From positions 338,548 through 402,547 of the forward strand of contig KN805394.1 in NCBI GenBank assembly GCA_000818945.1: a DNA stretch of 64,000 nt. Direction: 5' to 3'. The position numbers and the translations under genes were made by a program. Shown here piece after piece: positions 57,252 through 64,000 of the stretch. The notes below the pieces were generated by a model. That model saw only the letters and a list, made by a program, of their open reading frames with translations. It ran no database searches and was not told the DNA's origin. Every line of letters starts with the position of its first letter. The first letter of the stretch is position 1. The DNA is from Schizochytrium sp. CCTCC M209059 (taxonomy: Eukaryota > Sar > Bigyra > Thraustochytrida > Thraustochytriidae).

Positions 57252-58529
57252 ATGGGCAGCGAAGGCGCGACGCCGCCGGCGGCGCCAGGCACGTCCTCGG
57301 AGGAGCTCGCCAGCAAACGCACGGACTACTATGACAAGTGGGACAAGTTCACCAAGGAGTCCGAGGCGGACATTGCGCGCGAGGAAGAGGAGGCCCGCGC
57401 CAAAGCGTCCGAGGCCCTGGGCCTGAACAAGGATGAGCCCAAATCGGAGGCCGAAAAGCGCGATCGCGAAAAGCGTGAGGCCCTTAAGGAAGCCAAAAAG
57501 GCCTGGGACCAGCGTAAGATGTCCGAGGCCGCCATGCGTCAGGTCTTCGACGACGAGTACAGTGGCAAGGAAATCACGCTTGAATCAAATTTGATCGGCG
57601 ACAAGCGCGTTGTTTCCTTCAAGGGCGCCAAGGGCAGCACCTTTACCCTTCCCGCCTCCTTGAACGCCAAGCTCGTCAAGGTCTTTATCGAGGAGTGCGA
57701 GGACTGTACCTTCAACGTAGAGACCGTGACCATTACGAGCCACGTGGAGGTGTCCAACTGCACAGACTGCAAGGTGCTCTTTCGCGCCACGAACCACATC
57801 CTGCAGGCCGATCTGTGCAAGGGTCTTGAGGTGAGGTACGCGCCGGGCGTCTTTCAGCCGGGTGAGCACAAGTTTTTCCATGCGGGCGTGGAAGACTCCT
57901 CGCTTCACATTCACCACCCCGAAGGCAAGATTGCCTCCGAGGAAATTTGTTATCTCAAGCTGGGCGCCAAGGACCACGACTCCGAAAGGCCTGCCGAGGT
58001 GCAGTACCTCTCGCACGTCCAGGACGGTGACATCGTCACAGAGCGTGTCTATCGCTCGCGTGGAAACATGCCCTTGACGCAAGCCGAGATTGACGCCGCC
58101 GAGGCTGCCGGCGATGGCGACGGCCTGCAATCGCGCGAACGCGCGGCGGAGCTCAAGAAGATTGGCGGAAACGAAGCATTTCAGGAGGGCAACTACGCGC
58201 AGGCGTGCGTCTTCTACCGCGAAGGTCTCGACATTGCGCCTGAAACCGCAGAGATTGTGCCTACGTTGTGGTCCAATCTCGCATTCTCCCGTCTCAAGCT
58301 CGGCCATCATGCCGAGGCCTTGGAGGCTGCAGACGAGGCGCTCAAGCTCAAGCCAGACATGACCAAGGCGATTTTTCGGAAGGGCATTGCGCTTCACGCC
58401 ATGAAGCGCTACCGCGAAGCGGCCATTGAGCTTTCCAAGGCTCTCGAGCTTGAGCCCAAGAACAAGGAAATCAAGCAGGCACTTACCTTTGCTGAGATGC
58501 GTCTGCGCCAAGCAAGTACCAGCGCATAA
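57252..58529 (+). CDS. Beta-helix (C-CAP/TBCC-like) and TPR protein
   Basis: 425 residues from ATG 57252. Residues about 20-95 are charged and helical (TDYYDKWDKFTKESEADI, then KREALKEAKKAWDQRK). Residues about 105-225 look like the right-handed beta-helix shared by cyclase-associated protein and tubulin cofactor C: VVSFKGAKGSTFTLPASLNA, then VFIEECEDCTFNVETVTI and TSHVEVSNCTDCKVLFRAT, with repeated short strands and C-x-D-C turns. Residues about 297-415 are three TPR units (AAELKKIGGNEAFQEGNYAQ, TLWSNLAFSRLKLGHHAEAL, KAIFRKGIALHAMKRYREAA) of the Hsp90/Hsp70-co-chaperone kind. This suggests an adaptor joining an actin- or tubulin-type fold helper to a chaperone; that role is inference. It is intronless. 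Confidence 0.75.
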   Translation: MGSEGATPPAAPGTSSEELASKRTDYYDKWDKFTKESEADIAREEEEARAKASEALGLNKDEPKSEAEKRDREKREALKEAKKAWDQRKMSEAAMRQVFDDEYSGKEITLESNLIGDKRVVSFKGAKGSTFTLPASLNAKLVKVFIEECEDCTFNVETVTITSHVEVSNCTDCKVLFRATNHILQADLCKGLEVRYAPGVFQPGEHKFFHAGVEDSSLHIHHPEGKIASEEICYLKLGAKDHDSERPAEVQYLSHVQDGDIVTERVYRSRGNMPLTQAEIDAAEAAGDGDGLQSRERAAELKKIGGNEAFQEGNYAQACVFYREGLDIAPETAEIVPTLWSNLAFSRLKLGHHAEALEAADEALKLKPDMTKAIFRKGIALHAMKRYREAAIELSKALELEPKNKEIKQALTFAEMRLRQASTSA

Positions 58530-58862
58530 AGTGAACAAAATTGTATGACGCTCACTGGCCGTGTATAACGCCCTACTCCTGGTGACCATGACTAGACCAT
58601 GACAAGAACATTAGAAAACAGGGATTTTCGATTACTGATGAATAAGTTGCTGTCGCCATCGTAATCCGACAAGCGCTGACAGGCCGAGATGCCTCGCAAA
58701 CGCGAGCAGCGCAACTTCTCGAACACTCGCGTGTCCCTTGCGTCAAGTTCATTATCGTTGGATCCATTCCGAGCCCATGGCATCGAACAGAATCTCACTT
58801 TCGATTTCAAGTCAATTTACGGTCGGGAGTGCTTGTGAATTCCTCCTATTTTGTAGAAGAAA
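58530..58862 (+). other. Intergenic with a 49-codon ORF before SMN
   Basis: A plus-strand ATG at 58689 opens 49 codons (MPRKREQRNFSNTRVSLASS ...) ending at 58838, 25 bases before the SMN ATG. Its composition is ordinary. It could be an upstream ORF in the SMN leader or chance. Confidence 0.3.
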
Positions 58863-59510
58863 ATGTTGCATTCTTTTGACATGCCAGACACGCCCGATGC
58901 TAGCAAGAAACGGGCAGCTGACTTGGAGTACCGGGCGCCATTGGGCAACATTGAAGGTGCTAGGCCTAAAGTTGAAACCTCGACGACAAGGATGAACGGC
59001 GAGGACTGGGACGACTCTGCCATTGTCGGCGCCTTCCAGCGTGCGGTGGAAGCCTTTGACTCTGACCCCGCGGCGCCCGAGACGCGCGCACAGACGCCTG
59101 CGGCAGGTGCCGCAGCGCCGCAGCCGGGTCCATGGGTCTCGATCAGCGACGAGCGCCATGGCGATGACCAGAACGAGCGCGGGGACGAGGACGACCACAA
59201 CGAAGAGGACGAGGAGAACGCGGGTAGCGATAGTGCAGACGGCATAGAGAGTCTGAAGCAGAACAGAGCTCACGAAGTCGCCAGCGACAGTAGCTTCGTT
59301 GAAAAAGTCAAGGCGACGAAAAGACAAACCAAAGGTCCAGACACGACGCACGCTGCGCCACCAGCACCAGCGTCCATGGGTCTTGTGCCTCCTAGCGACG
59401 ACCCCGAGTTGGCTGCCTTGCTCATGAGCTGGTACTATGCGGGATACCAGACAGGTCGGTACGAGGCAATTCAGGAATCACGTCTTTCCATGCAAAGTGC
59501 AAGGAAATGA
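58863..59510 (+). CDS. SMN1: Survival motor neuron (SMN) homologue lacking Tudor
   Basis: 215 residues. Near residues 48-66, EDWDDSAIVGAFQRAVEAFD matches the N-terminal Gemin2-binding helix of SMN ('WDDS.L..A...A'). At about 182-203, LAALLMSWYYAGYQTGRYEA matches the C-terminal YG-box oligomerisation helix ('ML.SWY.SGYHTGYY'). Between them there is only an acidic, disordered linker (DDQNERGDEDDHNEEDEENA) and no Tudor domain, so Sm-tail binding through symmetric dimethyl-arginine is absent. Fission yeast Smn1 is similarly Tudor-less. SMN with Gemin2 assembles Sm rings on spliceosomal snRNAs. ATG 58863 is used; the ATG at about 58993 just before the helix is an equally possible start. Confidence 0.82.
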   Translation: MLHSFDMPDTPDASKKRAADLEYRAPLGNIEGARPKVETSTTRMNGEDWDDSAIVGAFQRAVEAFDSDPAAPETRAQTPAAGAAAPQPGPWVSISDERHGDDQNERGDEDDHNEEDEENAGSDSADGIESLKQNRAHEVASDSSFVEKVKATKRQTKGPDTTHAAPPAPASMGLVPPSDDPELAALLMSWYYAGYQTGRYEAIQESRLSMQSARK

Positions 59511-59711
59511 TGATTTTGGCTGGCTTCCTTCCCAGATGGCCAAATAAACAGACAGATAGAGAGACAGCCAGCCAAGCAGAAAAACAAGCAAACAACATGT
59601 GTTTTCGGCTTGCGTAGAAATCATCAAGGAACACACACACACACCTAGACTGAGCAAAATAAACATGATTCATCATGAAGTGAACGTTTTCTTCCTTTTT
59701 TCCCCTCCTTT

Positions 59712-61040
59712 TCATATTTCATCGTCGTCGTCATCGTCGCCACCGCCTCCGCCGCCGCCTGCACTTTCATCTCCAGCGCCGGCACCTGTTGCATCGTCAG
59801 CCGCGAAGCCTGCGCTTCCTGCGTCCTCGTCCTCGTCGAGACCCGCATCGTCGGCATCTTCGTCATCAGGAATCTCGGCCGCGCTAACAGCAGCTTGGGC
59901 ATTCGGCCATGGAATCTCGGCCTGCCGGTCGCAAGTGAACTTCTTGCGGCGCTCGCCACAGCGGGCCTTGCAAGGCTTGCCCTCGCGTTCGCATTTCTCG
60001 ATACACTTGTTATTCATCGAGCAATCCTCCTTGCACTTGTCTGTCTTCATCTCACGTTCGACATACCCCGTCGCAGGTTCGACTTTGCAGCGGCTCTCAC
60101 AGCGGGACTTGCGACACTTTTTTTTGCACGCATAAACGCGTTGCTTGATGCATCCCTCGCTCTGAAGACACTTTTTCGTAGACTTGCGGACACACCTTTC
60201 GACGCATTCGACCTCTTTGCACGCAAAGGCAACCTCCTCCTTCTTGGAAAGCTTTTTCTTTTCTACAGTTTGCCCGCCGCTAGGATCGACAATAGCTGGG
60301 TCTTCAAAGTCTGCATCGGAACCGTCATTGGCACCCGCGTCATTACTGGGAGATGCTGCGCCTTCCATGACCCCCGGCGCCGCCAGTTCTCCTTCTGGGC
60401 CTGCACTGCGTCCAAAGGGGACCAGCCCACCCCCAACATCGAATCCCATGAGTTGCAGACCAAGCACAAACACACCGAGGATGGCAATGGTGTAGACTAG
60501 CATTTTGATCGCATGTTTGGGATCTGCGCGAGCTGAAGATGCTCCATCGTAGACCCAATTACGGAAATCTGACCACGCCGCCCGGCGGGCCTTTTTACCC
60601 TTGGCGATGGCCACGATGGACACGACGGCCAACCGCAATGTCTCGATGAGAATGAGGGCGGCTAGACCCACCGAGGCAGAACCTCGCTTCCGTCGGTCGC
60701 GGCCTGCTCGTCTCCGAATTCGCCCGCTCCCGCTCCCGCTCCCCGTTCGGGTCAGGGTGCCGCTGGACCTGCTTTCACGCTTGGACTTGCTGAGCTTTCC
60801 GCGACCCGAGCTCTTCGCTTTGCGCGACGGCAGACTTCCCTCGAGGTCGTCCTCGTCGAGACCTACATTGATCATGAGCTCGCCGGCAGCCCTTGCACCC
60901 TTGCTCGAGCTGCGGCTCCTGCTTGACGCCGCCGTGCCAAAGGCGCTCGTCGCGCTGCTCCTGCTGCTAGTCCTGCTGCTGCTACCGCAGGTTGCGCTGC
61001 CCTCGTCGCCGCCAGTCCCGAGGCCTCCCGAAGCCTGCAT
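59712..61040 (-). CDS. Two-pass membrane protein with Cys-rich domain
   Basis: 442 residues from ATG 61040 (MQASGGLGTGGDEG); the frame upstream is Arg/Ser-rich low complexity. The first 115 residues are Ser/Arg-rich and disordered. Two hydrophobic segments follow: about 119-143 (GLAALILIETLRLAVVSIVA) and about 180-200 (MLVYTIAILGVFVLGLQLMG). After a linker, about residues 272-370 hold 16 cysteines in about 95 residues (for example ECVERCVRKSTKKC, ACKKKCRKSRCESRC), spaced mostly C-x3-C with many Lys/Arg. The tail is Asp/Gly-rich and ends in a run of Asp. I recognise no family. The C-x3-C pairs suggest helical hairpins linked by disulfides, so this part is probably luminal or extracellular. Confidence 0.65.
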   Translation of the reverse strand: MQASGGLGTGGDEGSATCGSSSRTSSRSSATSAFGTAASSRSRSSSKGARAAGELMINVGLDEDDLEGSLPSRKAKSSGRGKLSKSKRESRSSGTLTRTGSGSGSGRIRRRAGRDRRKRGSASVGLAALILIETLRLAVVSIVAIAKGKKARRAAWSDFRNWVYDGASSARADPKHAIKMLVYTIAILGVFVLGLQLMGFDVGGGLVPFGRSAGPEGELAAPGVMEGAASPSNDAGANDGSDADFEDPAIVDPSGGQTVEKKKLSKKEEVAFACKEVECVERCVRKSTKKCLQSEGCIKQRVYACKKKCRKSRCESRCKVEPATGYVEREMKTDKCKEDCSMNNKCIEKCEREGKPCKARCGERRKKFTCDRQAEIPWPNAQAAVSAAEIPDDEDADDAGLDEDEDAGSAGFAADDATGAGAGDESAGGGGGGGDDDDDDEI

Positions 61041-61805
61041 GGCATTCTCCGCCCGGCGGGCCCGCGCCTTCCTCCGTGTCCGCGCCTGCCTCTGAGGCCT
61101 TTTGCCTCCGCGCCCCTCGCTGTGCCCGTCGCTGTGCGCGTCCTCCCCGACGCGCTCGAGCTCGAGGTCCGTCTCCCTCCCACGATGCTGACCAAGATCG
61201 ACTTCGACCCGGACGCCTGCGAAGGTAGGTTGGTCTCCCTGGCCCGGTCGCGCTCGTACGTCCGCACGCGGGCGCGGCTCGCTCGCTCGCTCGCGGCCGG
61301 CACAGCGCGGCCTGGCGTCGCGAGTCCGGTCTGCTGGCGAGCGGCAGGTCTGCTCGCCCGGGGTCGCGTGTGCGCAGTGCGACGATGGATCAATCAATCG
61401 AAGGGTTGATCGATCCGTCGATCCGTCGCTCGCGTGCCGCTTGATTCCCCGCAGGGCGCACGCAAGTGCGCTATCGCCGCGCCGCAAGTCGCCTATCGCC
61501 AGCTCCCAAGTCGACTATTTCGCCCGCCCCCTCGGGCCCCTATAGTACAACTAGGCCCTAGGCCTCTTGCTTCACGAGATAATCAAAATCAAAATCAAAA
61601 TTAAGCGCGGTACTAGGAAATTCCCGTCCCGAATACTGGGACCGTGGGATACCGGTACCGAGGCAGGCAGGGAAAGGAGAGCCTATAGTGTGACTCCGTT
61701 TTGTTTGAATCGCATCGCACCAGCAAACCCGGCCGGCGGCGCGGAGAGCCTCGAGCGCCGCGCGCGGGCGCGCGGGGGGCGGCGGGGTCGGCGGGGCTGG
61801 CCGGC
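61041..61805. other. Divergent promoter, Cys-rich protein / chorein
   Basis: About 765 bases between divergent ATGs. GCTC and GATC short repeats occur near 61275-61440, and an AGGCCT next to CTAGGCC near 61551-61564. An ATCAAA hexamer repeats near 61580-61600. No gene is seen. Confidence 0.55.
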
Positions 61806-64000
61806 ATGGAGTTCTTCATCCGCAAGGCCGTGATCCAGGCGCTGGACAAGTTCGTAGAGACGGACTTCGGGCTCGTGCTTAACTTGTTTTCGTCGGGCAA
61901 CACCATCAACCTGGAGAATGTGCAGCTCAAGAAGACGGCCATCCCGAGCTCGTTCCCCGTCAAAGTCGTGCAGGGAATCCTCGGCAAGGTTTCTATCGCG
62001 CTCCCGCTCTTCCACTTGTCCTCGCGCACGACCGAAATCTTCATAGAGGACGTCTCTGTGGTCCTCGAGTTCAAAAAGGACAACGATGTGTCCCGCGAGG
62101 ACCTCATATCGCGCCTTCGCAAGCGCAAAGACACTTTGCGCCGCGAGGTAGAGGCGCAGTTCATTAAGCAGCTCGCCGCCGACTTTGTCGACTTTTTCAA
62201 TTCGTACGACGATCTTTTTGCCGAAGACGATGGCGACCACTCAACCTCCGAGGAATTCCAGAGCATGCAAGGAAGTCGCGCGCGACGCTCAACGCGCAGT
62301 CCTTCACAGGCGTCCGACGGCCGCGCATCGTCCTCGGGGACTGGTCTCAACAAGTTACAGCTGCCTAATCTTCCAGGCTTTGTGAAGAACTTGCTCGGCA
62401 ACATTAAAATTCACGTCGGAAATGTCCACGTACGTATTGAGCAAGCACACGATTCCTCCAAAGAGGCGTCAAATCGCTGCGAAGCCATCGGGATCTGTCT
62501 GCAGGCAATTGATGTCGTCTCTTGCAACGCAGAGTGGCAGCCGGGCCGATGTCCATCACCAGAGGAGCTCTTTAAACTGATTCGTATACATCGCCTGGGC
62601 TGCTACGTGGAAAGCGAAGCGCCCCGTGCTCACCTTGTACCCTTCAAAGAGGTTCGGAACGGTCGTTCGGTGCGCGTGCCCACGCCACTCGTTTCCTATT
62701 TCCCCCATACATGGCTCCTTGAGCCCACTTCACTCACGCTGCGTCTCGCCGTCCGTGACTGGTGGCCAGCGCCACCCAAACCATATCGACCAAACATCTT
62801 TCTGCGCGTCTTCGTCTCCCCTATCAAAATGCATCTCCACAGCGTTTTCATTCGTACTCTGGCGGGAATGGTCAATGAACTTGACATGTGGAAGCAGAGC
62901 ATCGAAGACAAGGTCCGCACCATGGACGCGCTCAACGCTCGTGACACAATGAGTCTTGAAGAGCATGCGACGCGTTGCAACAGATACAAAGACAGGTACT
63001 ATTCATTTATACACTTGACAGTCATCGAGCATGGATCAAAGTCGCAGAAGAAAAAACGCCTTAAAGCCCTGCGCGCCGCTGAAGCCGACGTCCATCTCGA
63101 CGATCTCGCCAGCATTTGGCTCGAGGTCTTGCACAGAGTACATCGCGAGGACCAAAGCGCTGCACAAGCGCAGCAGGCCTCGTCGCATCCGCCCAAGGGC
63201 GGGCCAATGCACGGCCAACACGAAAGTAAGACAGGCTCACCTCCGGTTCCGTCTTTGGCTTCTTCATTACCCAACGCACGACCACGCGCGGCCACGGCCT
63301 CGCCTGCAACAGAGACATCACAAAAGTGGGCCCGGGCCCTTGGCAAGACCTCCTCACCCGTGCCGTCCCCGTTGCCTTCGCCTTCGCCCTCTCCACCTCC
63401 CCAATTTGCTGCGCCTCCCCAGGCGCAAAATGCGAGGAACAAACGAGCAAGTGTTGCATCCATGGCGCCGAGACTAGGGAGTCTTGCGTCGTGGGATCCG
63501 AGTCCCCCGGCGAGTCCTCGGGGGAATAGCGCTTCCTCAAAACCGGCACTTTCACGCATGTTTAGCGTATCGCAGCTTAACGCCGCGCAGCATGACCATA
63601 ACGAGTCTCTCCGCTTCGCCGCGCTTGAGGAAGCGAGCTTTGCGATTAGCTTTGACATGAGCATCTGCGTCCAAGAGATTGAGGTCCGTGTGTCATTGTC
63701 GAAATTTAGCGACAATGCGGTTCTCGCCACGTTGGGCACCGTTGCCTTCAGCCTTCGCGATCATTCGAGTGAAGACTTGACCGAAAGACGTACCGCCGTG
63801 GATGGCAAGCGTCTTGCAGGCCGCATCTCCCGCCCGCCGCAATCGCAGGGTCTAGTCATCCATGTACTCGAGGCACGCACACTGCGGAAAGCACAAGCCA
63901 CGTACGTTGTGATTCGCCACAAGCAAGAGCAACATAAGACAAAAACCTTTTCCAAGGTCTCAAACCCCATATGGAATCAGGGCTTTCACGTCTCGATTCC
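61806..64000 (+). CDS. Chorein/VPS13-like lipid-transfer protein, 5' part
   Basis: From ATG 61806 the frame is open to the end of the window, 731 codons, with the C-terminus beyond. Residues 1-100 match a chorein N-terminal domain: MEFFIRKAVIQALDKFV, then SSGNTINLENVQLKKTAIPS, VVQGILGKVSIALPLFHL and TEIFIEDVSVVLEF, parallel to VPS13's 'L.G...L.NL.LK..AL...PF.VK.G..G.L...IPW'. VPS13-family proteins are bridge-like channels moving lipids between membranes. Residues 205-400 continue the repeating-beta-groove pattern. A Pro/Ser-rich disordered stretch (about 470-590) precedes a C2-like domain at about 678-731 (VIHVLEARTLRKA, then a strand, then KTFSKVSNPIWNQGFHVSI). The usual Ca-binding Asp after 'L...A..L' is missing. 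No intron has appeared in 2.2 kb. Confidence 0.78.
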   Translation, partial: MEFFIRKAVIQALDKFVETDFGLVLNLFSSGNTINLENVQLKKTAIPSSFPVKVVQGILGKVSIALPLFHLSSRTTEIFIEDVSVVLEFKKDNDVSREDLISRLRKRKDTLRREVEAQFIKQLAADFVDFFNSYDDLFAEDDGDHSTSEEFQSMQGSRARRSTRSPSQASDGRASSSGTGLNKLQLPNLPGFVKNLLGNIKIHVGNVHVRIEQAHDSSKEASNRCEAIGICLQAIDVVSCNAEWQPGRCPSPEELFKLIRIHRLGCYVESEAPRAHLVPFKEVRNGRSVRVPTPLVSYFPHTWLLEPTSLTLRLAVRDWWPAPPKPYRPNIFLRVFVSPIKMHLHSVFIRTLAGMVNELDMWKQSIEDKVRTMDALNARDTMSLEEHATRCNRYKDRYYSFIHLTVIEHGSKSQKKKRLKALRAAEADVHLDDLASIWLEVLHRVHREDQSAAQAQQASSHPPKGGPMHGQHESKTGSPPVPSLASSLPNARPRAATASPATETSQKWARALGKTSSPVPSPLPSPSPSPPPQFAAPPQAQNARNKRASVASMAPRLGSLASWDPSPPASPRGNSASSKPALSRMFSVSQLNAAQHDHNESLRFAALEEASFAISFDMSICVQEIEVRVSLSKFSDNAVLATLGTVAFSLRDHSSEDLTERRTAVDGKRLAGRISRPPQSQGLVIHVLEARTLRKAQATYVVIRHKQEQHKTKTFSKVSNPIWNQGFHVSI

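Noticed and set aside
56505..57322. Long minus-strand frames in the GatA upstream region
   Set aside because: Ser/Pro/Arg-rich sequence from GC-rich promoter DNA; three frames are open at once and none has a domain.
1..64000. CRISPR arrays, bacterial operons, tRNA and rRNA genes
   Set aside because: No repeat-spacer pattern, ribosome-binding sites or recognisable tRNA T-loop and anticodon-stem combination was found by eye; a covariance-model scan would be needed to exclude tRNAs fully.

Overview
The window looks like nuclear DNA of a compact, GC-rich protist genome. A thraustochytrid (Labyrinthulea, Stramenopiles) is my best guess, made from gene style and not from any search. The reasons are mostly intronless genes of 0.7-6 kb on both strands, microsatellites in nearly every intergenic gap, and purely eukaryotic gene content: exocyst, ECM29, SMN, PUM3, VPS13/chorein, wybutosine synthesis and mitochondrial GatA. 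One 440-base assembly gap lies at 1388-1827.

Layout. 1-8.9 kb is gene-poor and low in complexity. It holds one partial gene cut by the gap and, at 6.84-7.21 kb, a decayed TnpB/Fanzor-type nuclease gene. 8.9-10 kb is an AT-richer island with a TATA box, tandem repeats and exon-like pieces. 10-33 kb is gene-dense: a nitroreductase with two introns, Sec5/EXOC2, a CCDC177-like coiled-coil protein, a divergent aquaporin, an ankyrin-BSD protein, a PPTC7-like PP2C phosphatase, ECM29 and a SET-domain protein. 33-47 kb holds four paralogous membrane-anchored class-3-lipase-like genes, two on minus then two on plus, separated by repetitive DNA and an AT-rich island with open segments I cannot name. 47-64 kb is again gene-dense: a four-part wybutosine fusion protein (TYW3, kelch, TYW2, JmjC), PUM3, GatA, a beta-helix/TPR protein, a Tudor-less SMN, a two-pass membrane protein with a 16-cysteine domain, and the 5' part of a chorein/VPS13-like gene that runs off the window.

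The genes do not form a pathway. They mix RNA and translation work (TYW fusion, PUM3, SMN, GatA), proteostasis (ECM29), membrane traffic and lipid transfer (Sec5, chorein) and lipid hydrolysis (the lipase array). Neighbours are often divergent, sharing 0.4-1.1 kb promoters, or convergent with 180-540 bp between stops. Start codons were set to a real in-frame ATG where the open frame extends upstream from a non-ATG codon or through simple repeats. All functional calls rest on reading motifs by eye.
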